From NCBI RefSeq assembly GCF_000283155.1, contig NW_004454261.1, forward strand, positions 3,367,915-3,431,914: a DNA stretch of 64,000 nucleotides, written 5' to 3'. Both the position numbers and the translations under genes were made by a program. The stretch comes from Ceratotherium simum simum (Eukaryota > Chordata > Mammalia > Perissodactyla > Rhinocerotidae). This document shows, one piece after another, positions 31,015-41,880 of this stretch; positions within the stretch are counted from its first letter, which is position 1, and every line of letters begins with the position of its first letter. The notes below the pieces were generated by a model that was not told where the DNA came from, did no database searches, and saw only the letters and a list, made by a program, of their open reading frames with translations.

Positions 31015-31310
31015 CACTTTTTAAAAATCGAGATATAATTCACATACCATAAAATTCAGTAGATTTTAGCACATTCACAATCCTCTGGAACCGTCACTAC
31101 TAAGTCCAGAACATTCCACCACCCGAAAAAGCAGCCCCGTCCCCATGAGCAGTCACTCCCCATCCATCCCCCAGCCCCTGACAACCGCGAGCCCACGTTC
31201 TGTCTGTGGACGTGCCTGTTCTGGACATTTCACGTCAGTGGAATCACACACCGTGTGGCCTGCTGTGTCTGGTTCTCTCACTCCCTTTGTTTAAGACGCA
31301 GTTGTCCGTG
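31015..31310 (-). mobile_element. L1 3' UTR, antisense
   Basis: The wording 'tttaaaaatcgagatataattc', 'cccatccatcccccagcccc', 'ctgtctgtggacgtgcctg' and 'tgtgtctggttctctcactc' is the reverse complement of the L1 3' UTR subfamily seen at 9200 and 34600. Confidence 0.75.
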
Positions 31311-31784
31311 AGTGTAGTTTCCCATGAACCAGAAGCAGAGCCCCGAGCAGGCTGGCCGCGCGCGTCTTGACTGCACTTGCGCGGAGACTTGGCGGCGCCA
31401 GAGCGCTGGCATCATCTCCGTCTGTTGTCAGCCGGCAAGTCAAGCCTGGGGGGACATGACTTGCTCTTCTCAATTTAATGTAACCGTCTCTGGCCAGTGA
31501 CGGGTTAATAACATGATAATGCTGTCAGGGGGCCCGCTCCTCGATTTCCAGGGAGCCCAGGTGTTGACCCCACTGGGGGTGTTTTAGGGGGACTAAGACG
31601 CCTCATGCGGATCCTAGCCATGCCGGTTAGAACTGAGCAGCCCTGGGCAGGTGTGTGGACCCCTGTCCCGAGCCTGTTTCCTCTAAACGCTGCCTTGGGG
31701 GTCGTCGTATGAGGCACTGAGAGGTGTGGTGTAAGCTGCCTTAGGCGCTCAGGTCGCAGACCCCTTGCCCTCGCTTGTTATTCT

Positions 31785-31975
31785 ACTCCACAGCTCTCCC
31801 CCTGGGCACTGTGGGGCCAGGTCACTCTCGGGGGGCCGTCCTGGGCCCTGTCGGGGGTCGAGCAGCATCCCTGGCCCCCCCACCCGATGCCAGGAGCACC
31901 CCCAGTGTGACAACTACAGGTGTCCCCAGACGTCGCCCAGTGACCCCGGGGCAGGCTCACTCCTGACCTAGGAGT
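31785..31975 (-). mobile_element. MER5A, reverse orientation
   Basis: Reverse MER5A wording: 'gtcgagcagcatccctggcc', 'atgccaggagcacccccag' and 'acaactacaggtgtccccag'. It lies about 110 bp upstream of SGTA exon 2. Confidence 0.85.
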
Positions 31976-32089
31976 CAGCACGTTGTAGGGAGCCAGAGCA
32001 GGCCCTCGGACAGCCTGGAAAGGGACCAGCGCCTGGGGGGGCCTTTCAGACTGCTCAGCCCCCCTCATGCTCTGGGCTTGGGTCCGCAG

Positions 32090-32129
32090 ATCCTGAAGAC
32101 CCCCGGGCGTCGCCTCTTCGCATCTCAAA
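32090..32129 (+). other. SGTA: SGTA exon 2 untranslated leader
   Basis: After the acceptor GGTCCGCAG the exon opens with about 40 nt of 5' UTR before the ATG at 32130. The ATG context is TCAAAATGG, with A at -3 and G at +4, which is favourable. Confidence 0.75.
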
Positions 32130-32229
32130 ATGGACAACAAGAAGCGCTTGGCCTACGCCATCATCCGGTTCCTGCACGACCAGCTCCGGCACGGGGGGCT
32201 CTCGTCTGACGCCCAGGAGAGCCTGGAAG
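32130..32229 (+). CDS. SGTA: SGTA coding exon (residues 1-33)
   Basis: The exon encodes [20 protein letters not shown] followed by [13 protein letters not shown], the first helices of the N-terminal dimerisation domain. Its donor is GTACGT, phase 1. Confidence 0.96.
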
Positions 32230-35200
32230 GTACGTGCGGCCCACCACCCTCCCTTCCTCTTTTCCTCCCTCCCACTGCACGGTGCTGCCCCTTGGTCACT
32301 TCAGGCTGGGCCTCCTGCAGGTATTGTTAATCTCCCTGTCTTCTGTCAAGGTGTGGTTCCAGAACATTCTCTGCCCTCCCAGCGTGTGTGTCCTGTCAAA
32401 GGAGAAAGGCTCTCCTGAGAGAGGAGGGGGCGGCCACCATGCCTAGAGGCTACGTGAGGCTGGGGGTGGGGAACCCAGGCTTGAGCAGCAGCCGTCTGCC
32501 CGACCCTGCTGCCAGCCCGCTCCGGTGTCCCGCCCCAGAGTCCAGCCCCTGACATCCAGCTCGCCTGGCCCTCGGCTACACGGCACCTGCCAGGTCTTTT
32601 TGGGGGTGTGTGTGCAAGAAGGCCAGGCGCAGGGCCACATCGCCTTCGGGCTGGGAAGGTCCTCCACGCCCTTCTCCTGTCCCGGGAACGCCTCGTGGTC
32701 CCCGCCGGAGGGGAGTGGGGGGAGGGCCTCGGCCTCGCTCACCTGTGTGTCCTCAGCGCCTCCCCCCACCTGTGCGTCCTCAGCGCCTCCCCCCGGGCAG
32801 GTCTCTGTTGGCAGCAGCCCCGGCTCAGACTGAGCACCGTCACTGTGGGGCTTTGCCTGAGGGCGGGTAGACCCGCAGTGTGCAGAGGAGGTGGCCCTGT
32901 TTCCCACTAGGGGTCAGGCCCAGGGCTCAAGGGGCCCTACCCACGGAGGAGGCAGGTGCTGGTGTCCTGGGGCGGAGCAAAGAGTCGGAAAGCTGGGCAC
33001 ACGGGCGTGGGTGGCCCCCACGGGCCCTGTGGGCCACCCAGTCTGGTGGTGGCCAAGTCAGATGGTCACAGGGCCCTGGACTAGTCCTGTCCTGCATGGG
33101 ACCGTGCGGCCTGTGGAAGGAACCCAGTCATGAAGACTTAGGGTGGGGCCTGGCCTCAAGCTCCGGCTCTAGCCGGATTCCCAGGAGGAGGCCCAACAGA
33201 GCGTCCCCGGGCACCTTGCCCCAACATGGCACTCGGGCCGGGCTAAGCCCCACCGTCCCCCAGCTGGGCGGCCGAGCATTGTGACCCCACAGAGAGCCCT
33301 GACGTCCCCCACCGGAGCCCCCTGGGCGGGGACAGCGTCTTCCCTCCTGCGTCCCCGCTCAAGGGGCTTAAGGGACGTGTCCATCCGTCCTGAGCTTTCG
33401 GAAGCTCTCGGCTGACGGGGTCGGGAGGAATCCAAACCAGGGGTCCACGGGGGCACATGCACGAAGCGGCCCACGGTCTTTGCAAACACTCTCGAAGAAG
33501 AGGCGTGCACCGTGCCCCAGCCTCAGGGTCAGAAACTCAGGGTCGCCTTCAGAAGATCCCTCTGTCCTCCCTTACAGTGGCCATCCAGTGCCTGGAGACC
33601 GCCTTCGGGGTGACGGTGGAAGACAGTGATCTGGCACTCCCTCAGACTCTTCCGGAAATATTTGAAGCAGCCGCCACTGGCAAAGTGAGCCTCGGGGGCT
33701 TCCCCCAGCCGCCTGCCAGAGCAGCAAGGGGACCAGCTGCTCTGGGGCACCAACAAGGCCACGTCCTCTCCTGGGCCGGCCGCCTGGGGTGTGGTTCCAG
33801 CTTGGCAACAAGAGAAGGGAGGTGCAGGGGCCACAGGCACCTGGGCCTGAGTCACCTTCCCACAGAGCTCAGCTGCTCTTGGGGGTCCCTTGAAGGGGAG
33901 GGCGGGAGGCTAAGAGGCACAGGGTTTGGAGGAGGAGGACAGCGGGGTTGCCTGCTGCTCCTCGAAGAGCTCCTCTTTGCTTTGGGGCCAGGAGATGCCA
34001 CAGGACCTGAGGAGCCCCGAGCGAACCCCGCCTTCGGAGGAAGACTCGGCTGAGGCAGAACGCCTCAAGACTGAAGGTGAGCAGTCTTTCTTCATCGCCA
34101 CCAGGCACCTTGCTCGCTTGGACTTTGGCAGCTGCAGGGAGGGTGAGGCGGGCTGGTCCCAGGCTCTGGAGCTGACCGGAGGGGTGCTGTTGAGCAGTGG
34201 ATGGCAAACCAGCCTTTGGAGACGAGGGCCAGGGGCTTTTAAGAACACAGGTACAAGAATGTGGAGAAATCGGACTCTCACACACAGCAGGTGGGAATGT
34301 AAATGTTGTAGCCGCTACTGAAGACAGTCTGACAGCTCCCACGTGGTTATGCACAGAGTGACCACGTGACCCAGCTATTCCACCCCTAGGTACGTGTGTG
34401 CCCAGGAGAAGTGCAGACACACGTCCACAGAGGTGCTTGTACACAAATGCTCATAGTGCATGATTAGTGATAGCCAAAAAGTGGAAGTGAGGAAGTGACC
34501 CAAGTGTCCATCGACTGATGGTGGATAAATAAAACGTGTCCACCCACACACTGGACTATTACTCAGCCAGGAAGAGGAGTGAGGCCCTGACACAGCCACA
34601 CCATGGACGGACCTTGAACACACGATGCTCAGTGAGAGAACCAGACACAAAAGGCCACACGGTGTGTGATTCCACTGATGTGAAATGTCCAGAACAGGCA
34701 GATCCACAGACAGAACGTGGGTTCGTGGTTGTCAGGGGCTGGGGAGGGGATGGGAGTGACTGCTGGTGGGGGCAGGGCTTCTTCTGGGGCGATGAAAGTT
34801 TTTAAACTACATAGAGGTGATAGTTAGATAGCTTTGAAATACCAAAAACCACTGTATTGTACAAGTGAGTTTTATGGTATGTGAATTACTTCTCGTTAAA
34901 ACTGGGCTATTTCTGAAGAAAGAGATAATTGACAGTATTCGAGACTTGGGTTCCCAAACAGCACAACCAAGGTGGTGACAGCTGCTGTCACCGAGTGCTC
35001 TTGGGCCAGGCCCTGCAGAGCGCTTGACACAAACCACACCCTCCTCCTCACCCCGCCAGCCCCGCTGAAAGCTCCTCATACCCCCAGGTAGAAGCCCGGG
35101 AGAGCAAAGAGTGCCATCTCAGCCCCTACACGTGAACAGCGGGGTATACATTTTTTTCCTTTCTCTTTAGGAAACGAGCAGATGAAAGTGGAGAACTTCG

Positions 35201-38200
35201 AGGCTGCCGTGCACTTCTACGGAAAAGCCATTGAGCTGAACCCGGCCAACGCCGTCTATTTCTGCAACAGGTACCGGCGGGGGCTGGTCGCGCGTCCCCG
35301 AGCGTCTGTCCTGTAGGTTAGTGACTGCTCAGCCGCAGTCCCAAATACCACGCAAGTGTCAGGTGGCCAGCGAGGTGTCACTGAGAGCCGATGATGGCGG
35401 TAAAATTAGGTGGCAGCGTACTCAAGCAAAGAGAATAACCCGAGATTTGGATACCGTGTACACGGCAGCGTTAATAATAGTGAAGAGCTGCGTGTGGCCT
35501 GTGCTTTTAAAGGGAAAGCTGAGTGAACTCGCACGCAAGCCTCTTGGTACAGAAGACTGTGCTGGCGAGTTTTTCACGACAAGAGGGACGGAATGGAGAG
35601 CAGGATACAGCATCGGGCGTCTTGTGTGAGAGCCGTGGGAACAGACGGTGTAGAAGAGACCAGAAGGGCGGATGCCAGAGGTCGTGCACATCACCTGCAG
35701 GGTCCGCTCACTTTTAGTTTCGTTTTGTTTCGTTTAACTCTTTGGGGGAATGATTCCAGGTTTACAGAAAGGTTGCAAAGACCATGCAAAGAATTCCCCC
35801 AATAGCCTTCCCCCGGAACGGCTGCTCTCCAGTTAGCGTTTTAACAATAGTTACGTATTTGGCAACATAAAATGGGCATGAGCTCCCCCCGCAGCGGGAA
35901 GACCTGGACAGCAGAGCCCCAAGACTCCGGGTTCAGACCCTGGTCCCATGGCGTTGGGCCACGGTCCTCTGCATCCTTCAGCCTCGGTTTCCCCCCAATA
36001 AACGGGGGCAGCGCCCAGCTTGTCACATGCTCTGCACAGGTGCCCAGCGGAGGGAAGCCCATGTACCACACCCCTTGGCAACCCCGTATCTACCCCACCT
36101 TACAGATGGGGAAACTGAGGCCCCTCCTCTCTGACTGCCCTGCTTGTGTCCCCAGAGCCGCGGCCTACAGCAAACTGGGGAACTACGCCGGGGCGGTGCA
36201 GGACTGCGAGCGGGCCATCTGCATAGACCCGTCCTACAGCAAAGCCTACGGCAGGATGGGGTGAGTGCCGGCAGGATGGGGTGAGTGCCGGCCGGCGCCG
36301 TCCTGGGGCCTGGGGAGGGCCTGGGCAGTCTCTCTGTCCCGCCTCCACCCGCATCCAGCACATTCCTCCTTCTATTGTGTAGAGCTGTTTCCACACCCAC
36401 AACCAACCCTCCAACACCAGCCGGGTGTCCAACAGTTGAGGTCGATTCTGACACTACCCGGAGCTAGTGCAGACCCCACACTTTAAGGACCCAGCCCCCC
36501 AAGACTGCCTCCACTTCAGACACCAGTTGCGATTGGTGTGGGGCCACCGTTGCTTCTGACCCACTGGCTGGAAATTGGCTAGAGGAGGTTCCCACCCCTC
36601 CTCCTCAGGTTCAGTAATTCACTAGGCTGCCTGGACTCAGGAAAGCGCTTTACTTGTGTTTCTTGGTTAATTATAGAGGACACGCAGGAACAGCCAGGTG
36701 AAGAGGCACACGGGGCGAGGGGCGAGGTCCAGAAGGGTCCTGGGCGCAGGAGCTTCTGTCCCCGTGGAGTTGGGGGCCCCACCCTTCCTGCGCGTGGATG
36801 CCTTCACTAACCAGGACTTTCTCCCATCGCATTGTTCAGGAGTTTTATAACCAGTCTGCACCAGCCTCCCTCCCCGGGGGTCAGGAGGTTAGGGGCTGTG
36901 AGGTCGCACCCTCCTGGCCACTAGCCCCATCCTGAGTCACCTCATTAGTATAAACTTAGGTGTGATCAAAGGGGCTCGTTATTCATAACAAAGGACACGC
37001 CTGTGACTGGAGTTGAGGAGCTTTGTGCCGGGAATAGGGACAAGGACCAAATACATCTTTGTGTGCTGCCGCTCCCTCCTCCGAGGCCCCTCAGCGCTGT
37101 CAAAGCCCTTTGTGTTGGCCCCACCAGGGCGCCAGCGCTCGTGCGTTTGAATCCTTGTCACGTGTCTGTCTTCTCAGCCCCTCCCCTGACCCCTTGTGTG
37201 TCCTCTCCACCGACCCTGGACACTGGACAGAGAGAGACTGCCCCGAAGCAGTTTGGGGCCTGGGGGCTGAGGGAAGGCGGGCAGCCTCCCGTCCCGGGTC
37301 CTCTCCCCACATCCCACCGTCTCCCCCCAAGCCTAGCGCTTTCTAGTCTGAACAAGCACACGGAGGCCGTGGGCTACTACAGGAAGGCCTTGGAGCTGGA
37401 CCCCGACAACGAGACGTACAAGTCGAACCTCAAGATAGCGGAACTGAAGCTGAGAGAGGCGCCCAGCCCCGTGAGTGCCCCCTGGGGCGAGGGTGTGACT
37501 GGCGGGGAGGCGGGGGCACAGGGCGGGCCGGGCATCTGTTGATGGGGTACAGCCAGGCACGCACGGACACGTCTGTCAGGAAGGGAAAAGCGTATCCTCA
37601 CAGATCTGCAGGTACAGGAGGGGACACCCACAAGGCCCCGCCAGGGGGTCAGCAGGCAGGTGGAGGGCGGGGCCTGTGGACCGGGGCCTGTATGGCGGTT
37701 CCCTCAGGAAGGGACAGCAGGGCAGGGCTAGCAGGCCTAGGAAAGGCTGGTTGAGTCATTCTGTGGGCTCTGGGGTGCAGGGGCTGCCCCTGGTTGTCTG
37801 GCGCCTGGTCCTGGGTGATTACAGTGTGAGAGCCGATAGAGGAGGGTGGGGCTCTAGGGTGGCTGCTCTGCAAGTTGTTTACTGCCTCTAGGAACTGGCC
37901 ACCCTGGGAGGGGCCGTCCCTCCAGGGCCAGCAAGGCGCCATGTGTCAGAGCCTCAGAAAGCAAACGACGAGGTCGATACACTGTGCTTTTCCCAAGCGG
38001 TCAGCACCATGGTTCGGGCCTTGTACGCAGCACCTGTGGCTGCAGGGCCTGGCTGCCCAGGCTGATAGACCGTCTGAGCCGTGCACTGCCTGGGTTCCGC
38101 ACGGGCCCCACTTGGGGTCTGGTCTCAGTTCCCAGGGGCCAGCCTTCGTGGGCCGTGTCCAGGGGCCGCTAACCAGCGCTTTTCTCTTCCCCGCAGACGG

Positions 38201-40672
38201 GAGGGGTTGGCAGCTTCGACATCGCCGGCCTGCTGAACAACCCGAGCTTCATGAGCATGGTGAGGAGCCCTCCCGTCTCCCCCGCCCACGGCGTCCCCGC
38301 CACGCCCCAGGCCTGCGCCTGCGTGTCACTGCCTGCCACAGGCCAGGGCTGCCCAACCGCTGCAGACATCGGGGCGGGTCATTCTCTGCAGGCCCGTCCC
38401 GGGCACTGTGGGGGGTTGAGCAGCATCCCTGGCCCCACCCACTGATGCCAGGGGCACCCCCAGTGTGACAACCACACATGTCCCCAGACATTGCCATGTA
38501 TCCCCTGTGGGCAGAGTCCCTCAGCTGAAAACCCCCCAGTTTCAAGCATGAAGGGTAAACTGGAGAACTACATCCCCGCCCCCCAGCTCGGTTTCCTCCT
38601 CACAGCGTGGAGGCAGTGATCGCTGTGTGGCCACGCCTGCTTCCTGGGGTTCAGATGAGACACCACAGAGTACAAGGTGCTCCCAAGGCGGAAGCACCGC
38701 CTTCCAGCGCCAGAGACTCAAGTCCAGAGGTGCTTGCTCTGTGCAGGGACTTCTTTTGAGAGCGGGCTCCCCCGCTGTGACCCACAGGGGACCAGGCATG
38801 TCCGTTCCTGGGTGGTCTTGCTCGGCCTTACTGGTGGCTTCAGGGTGCAGGGTCTCAAACTGTCGGGAGAAAAAAAATCTTGAACCCACTGGCAGTCAGG
38901 GAAACGTCCTCACTACAGTAAGGAGCGTCTGTGGATGGAGGATGAGACACAACGCCCTGCAGAGAGCATCCTGGCGGGAGGAGGACTGGCCTGACAGTGG
39001 TCACACGTTGACCCGATAACATCCTGGGTCGCAGATGGCTGCCCACCGCTGGGTTTATGGCACACAGCCACACTCGTGTGCTTACATACCGTCCGAGGTG
39101 GCTTTCTCAGTACAACAATGGCAGAGACCGTGGCCCATAAAGCCAAAAAATATTTGCTCTCTGGCCCTTTACAGAAAGTTAGCCGGCCCGTGAGCCGCGG
39201 CCTGGAGGGCGGGCACCTCTTTGGTTTCCTGGTCATCCACTTCTCAGCATAGGTCTCAAGGGGGTCATCCTCACTGGGGAGGTTTGTGCACAGAAGTGTC
39301 CAATGCAATGTCATTTACCCATAGAGCAAAACTGGGAACTCACTGTCCTGAAGTAGTCAGGGGCTGGAAAAGAGAACACGTCCACACGGCGAAACCTAAG
39401 CAGGCAGCGACAAAATGATGAGGTGCCTGGAATCTCTTAAAATGAGAGTCCAGGGCAGGGTTAAAGTGTCAGAATGTGGGAGTCAGATGCGGGAAAGGCC
39501 GGGAAGACCACGCACCCAGGGGCGCACACGCCCTGCGTGCTGAGCCAGGAGAACCAAAGCGGGTTACGAGAAACCTTTTCAGTGAAACTGTGTGTTTGGA
39601 GCTTTCTTTTCTGACAGATCTGTTCTGTTCTTCAGGCGTCAAACCTAATGAACAATCCCCAAGTTCAACAGCTGTAAGTGACAACCATCCCCTGTGGGTT
39701 TTCTTGTGGTTAAGTTTCTATTTTATTGTGGTAAAATATACGTAAAACTTAGCATTTTAAAATTTACAACTCACTGGCGTTAAGTAGATTCACAATGTTG
39801 TGTAACCATCACCTCTGTCTAGTTCTAGAACATTCCTTCACCCCAAAAGGAGACCCCGTACCTTAGCAGTCACTCCCCCCCACCCCCACAACCCACTTTC
39901 TGTCTGTGGATATGCCTGTTCTGGACATTTCACATCAATGGAATCACATGCCGTGTGGCCTTTTGTGTCACAGACATGGCCCAGTGTCCCCTGGGGGACA
40001 GCATTGCGCCATTGAGAATCACTGTCTTCAAGCCAGGAAAGAATGTTCCTGGGAAAGCCGAGGAAGTTCACAGGGGCCGTGGTCAGAGAGGGGTATGGTC
40101 TGAGGGCTGCCAGGCAATAACAGAGACCATCTCCTGCCAGCGGAGGCCAAGGGCTGAGCAGGGCCGAGGTGGGAGTGGGCAGGCTGCGGCCCTGCTGTCT
40201 GCGTCACGTGCTCTGTCCTTGCAGTATGTCCGGGATGATCTCTGGCGGCCACAACCCCCTGGGGACTCCCGGCACCAGCCCCTCGCAGAACGACCTGGCC
40301 AGTCTCATCCAGGCGTGAGTAGACTGCTGGATGGGGCGCACGGGCGGGGCGGGGCGCACCCACGACGGGGAAGGGAGAGAAGCAGTGCTGTGTCCTCCAG
40401 CGGGTGGCCACACTGCCCTCGAGGGGCACACGTCGGGGCATGTCATGAATGCCTAGGAAACGTTTCCCCGTGAGCAACGGAGGGAGCGGCGGGCAGGGGA
40501 GGGGCCAGGGGTGGGGTGGTCTGGCTCCCGCTGAGCCTGGGCGCGCCTCTCCCACAGGGGCCAGCAGTTCGCCCAGCAGATGCAGCAGCAGAACCCCGAG
40601 TTGATAGAACAGCTCCGAAGTCAGATCCGAAGTCGGACCCCCAGCGCCAGCAACGACGACCAGCAGGAATGA
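32130..40672 (+). CDS. SGTA: Small glutamine-rich TPR co-chaperone alpha, complete coding region
   Basis: SGTA is a cytosolic homodimeric co-chaperone. It captures hydrophobic and tail-anchored proteins and passes them to the BAG6/GET4/UBL4A system, and it docks HSP70/HSP90 through its TPRs. Coding exons are 32130-32229, 33578-33684, 33992-34076, 35171-35270, 36156-36260, 37332-37470, 38197-38259, 39636-39673, 40225-40314 and 40558-40672. They join in frame to 313 codons, the same length as human SGTA. Residues 1-69 form the dimerisation/UBL-binding region. Three TPRs span about 91-192, with carboxylate-clamp residues Lys95, Asn99, Asn130, Lys160 and Arg164 all present. The C terminus has NNP motifs and a glutamine-rich helix. 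All introns are GT-AG. The stop lies 8 nt before a 3' UTR splice junction, too close to trigger nonsense-mediated decay. Confidence 0.97.
33578..33684 (+). CDS. SGTA: SGTA coding exon (residues 34-69)
   Basis: The exon encodes [20 protein letters not shown] and [16 protein letters not shown], which complete the dimerisation domain. It has a CTTACAG acceptor and a GTGAGC donor, phase 0. Confidence 0.96.
33992..34076 (+). CDS. SGTA: SGTA coding exon (residues 70-97)
   Basis: The exon encodes [20 protein letters not shown] and EAERLKTE, the linker into TPR1 including clamp residue Lys95. Its acceptor is GGCCAG and its donor GTGAGC. Confidence 0.95.
34240..34900 (+). mobile_element. L1 3' end in SGTA intron
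   Basis: The element is in sense orientation: 'caagaatgtggagaaatcgg', 'gtgggaatgtaaatgttg', 'gtccatcgactgatggtgg', 'ccacaccatggacggacc', and the terminal 'tgtacaagtgagttttatgg'. This is one of the longest continuous L1 3' segments in the window; it is non-coding. Confidence 0.8.
35171..35270 (+). CDS. SGTA: SGTA coding exon, TPR1 (residues 98-130)
   Basis: The exon encodes [20 protein letters not shown] and [13 protein letters not shown], with clamp residues Asn99 and Asn130. It has a TCTTTAG acceptor and a GTACCG donor, phase 2. Confidence 0.96.
35925..36150. mobile_element. MIR-like remnants abutting SGTA exon 6
   Basis: The wording 'cagcctcggtttcccccca' and 'cttacagatggggaaactgagg' is typical of MIR or L2-related text. 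It reaches to within about 30-50 bp of the exon 6 acceptor. Confidence 0.5.
36156..36260 (+). CDS. SGTA: SGTA coding exon, TPR2 (residues 131-165)
   Basis: The exon encodes [20 protein letters not shown] and [15 protein letters not shown], with clamp residues Lys160 and Arg164. The acceptor is CCCCAG. The donor GTGAGT at 36261 is the first of two identical donors made by a 20-bp tandem duplication. Only the first keeps frame with the next exon. Confidence 0.95.
36251..36290 (+). repeat. SGTA: 20-bp tandem duplication across the SGTA exon 6 donor
   Basis: The unit GCAGGATGGGGTGAGTGCCG occurs twice without mismatch (36251-36270, 36271-36290). Each copy contains the same exon end and the GTGAGT donor. 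Confidence 0.97.
37332..37470 (+). CDS. SGTA: SGTA coding exon, TPR3 (residues 166-212)
   Basis: The exon encodes [20 protein letters not shown] and [20 protein letters not shown], then LREAPSP, giving TPR3 and its capping helix. Its acceptor is CCCAAG and its donor GTGAGT, phase 0. Confidence 0.96.
38197..38259 (+). CDS. SGTA: SGTA coding exon (residues 213-233)
   Basis: The exon encodes [21 protein letters not shown], including the first NNP motif of the substrate-binding C-terminal region. Acceptor CCGCAG, donor GTGAGG, 21 whole codons. Confidence 0.95.
38345..38540 (-). mobile_element. MER5A, reverse orientation
   Basis: Reverse MER5A wording: 'ttgagcagcatccctggcccc', 'atgccaggggcacccccag', 'acaaccacacatgtccccag' and 'attgccatgtatcccctg'. 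It begins about 85 bp after SGTA exon 8. Confidence 0.85.
38990..39200 (-). mobile_element. hAT-like DNA transposon remnant
   Basis: The wording 'gagaccgtggcccataaagcc', 'aaaaaatatttgctctctggcc' and 'ctttacagaaagttagccgg' matches the reverse of a common mammalian DNA transposon related to the copy at 27525. Subfamily not named with confidence. Confidence 0.55.
39636..39673 (+). CDS. SGTA: SGTA coding micro-exon (residues 234-245)
   Basis: This 38-nt exon encodes [12 protein letters not shown] with the second NNP motif. It is too short to stand out as an ORF, but its acceptor (TTCTTCAG), donor (GTAAGT) and phase join the neighbouring exons exactly. Confidence 0.93.
39705..39962 (-). mobile_element. 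L1 3' UTR, antisense
   Basis: The element starts 'gtaaaatatacgtaaaac' and includes 'gtaaccatcacctctgtc', 'tgtctgtggatatgcctgttc' and 'ggacatttcacatcaatgg'. It begins about 30 bp after the SGTA micro-exon donor and ends where a MER5A piece begins. Confidence 0.75.
39963..40035 (-). mobile_element. MER5A fragment, reverse
   Basis: The text 'cccagtgtcccctgggggac' and 'ccattgagaatcactg' is the 5' quarter of MER5A in reverse. It is directly joined to the L1 3' UTR on its left, so the L1 probably inserted into it or a deletion joined them. Confidence 0.65.
40225..40314 (+). CDS. SGTA: SGTA coding exon (residues 246-275)
   Basis: The exon encodes [20 protein letters not shown] followed by [10 protein letters not shown]. 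The third NNP-like motif reads HNP here, where human has NNP. Acceptor TTGCAG, donor GTGAGT, phase 2. Confidence 0.95.
40558..40672 (+). CDS. SGTA: SGTA last coding exon and stop (residues 276-313)
   Basis: The exon encodes [20 protein letters not shown] and the tail [17 protein letters not shown], then TGA at 40670-40672. This is the glutamine-rich helix that gives the protein its name. The exon seems to continue 8 nt to a GTGAGT donor at 40681. Confidence 0.96.
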
Positions 40673-41254
40673 CCGCCCACGTGAGTCCCCCTGTGCCACG
40701 GGGCCCTGGGAGCCCCGATGGGGCGGCTCTGAGGCCAGGTGGGGGGCGTCTCGGGTCCTCAGGCCCCTTTCCGGGTGTTTCCACCCAAATCTGGCTCCTC
40801 GCCTTCCCGACCGTCTGCAGGTGGGCTGTGGGCTTGTGGCTCAGCTGGGGCCACATAGGGACAAGGGTCGAAACCCTACAGCTCCCTGGAAGGGGTGCTG
40901 CCTGAGTGCCTCCGGGCCACACTTGTGCAGAAAGAATGGAGGCCAAGTGCGGTGGGAGGACCGGCCGGCACCTGTCTCTCGCTGCACGCGGATATTCTGC
41001 CTGGGTTTTGCAAATTTTATTTTTTTATTATTTTTTTTGTGTGTGAGCAGATGTTAACATGTACAGTTGCTTAGAAATACACTCGGGTGTCCCAGGAGGG
41101 TCCCTGGCGGCCTTGGCTGGCTCGGTTAGCGCCCCAGGGCCCTGGACCTCCGTCCTGTCCCCAGTAGATTGAGTGCCCTTCCTGCGCAGGAGAGGTTTTC
41201 ATCTGGCCTCGCTGTGACTTCTCTTTATTTCATTATCGTCACTCCTCACATGCT

Positions 41255-41450
41255 TTTTTTTCTCCCTCCCCCCCAAAGCCCCAGTAGATAGTTGCATGTC
41301 ATAGTTGCACATCCTTCTAGTTGCTGTATGTGGGATGCGGCCTCAGCATGGCCGGAGAAGCGGTGCGTCGGTGCGCGCCCGGGATCCGAACCCGGGCCGC
41401 CAGTAGCGGAGCGTGTGCACTTAACCGCTAAGCCACGGGGCCGGCCCATC
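41255..41450 (-). mobile_element. ERE SINE, reverse, short form, in the SGTA 3' UTR intron
   Basis: From left to right: a T-rich tail, 'ccccagtagatagttgcatg', 'gatccgaacccgggccgcc', ending in the reverse of the head ('cacggggccggcccat'). The 3' third seen in longer copies is missing. TCACATGCTTTTTTTT on the left and TCACGTGCTTTTTTTT on the right suggest a slightly diverged target-site duplication. Confidence 0.9.
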
Positions 41451-41880
41451 ACGTGCTTTTTTTTAATCATGGTTTTTTATAGAAATATTTTAAGAACAAA
41501 AACATAAAAAAGCAGAAAAAGCAACTTTAATATCTCCACCCAGAGCAACTAATGTTAATATTTTGGGTACTTTTCTTCCCAGTTTTTTTTCTTTTTTTAG
41601 TTCGATTTTGGTTGTAACCTTAACCATAAAGTACCTTCACAACATTTTCACGTCCAGGACACCAGAACCACCTGCGATGATGGGCACATTCTGTATCTGC
41701 ACTAACACAGCAGCTGCCGGCCACACGGGGCCTTTGAAATGTGGCCGTGGGGCCGCGGGACTGAAGTTAATTTAGCTTTAAGCATTGGCCCGTGGTCCCC
41801 GAGTCTGGGCGCCCCGTGGGTCCCCAGTCTCCTGCCTGGCACACGCCCTGACTGCCCACCTTCCTGTCTTCTCCTGCCAG

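Larger units (their letters stand above)
26222..32089. other. SGTA intron 1, content
   Basis: This 5.9-kb intron holds MIR-like pieces at about 26590-26730 and 26800-27010 ('gtgtgagcttgggcgagtcgcc'). It also has MER5A copies at 27123, 29385, 29795 and 31785, and a hAT-like repeat at about 27525-27755. There is L2-like text near 28130-28470 and 30330-30440, and an inverted L1 3' UTR at 31015-31310. A (CA)-rich patch lies at 30625-30660. No exon or RNA gene recognised; the ORFs here look spurious. Confidence 0.6.
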
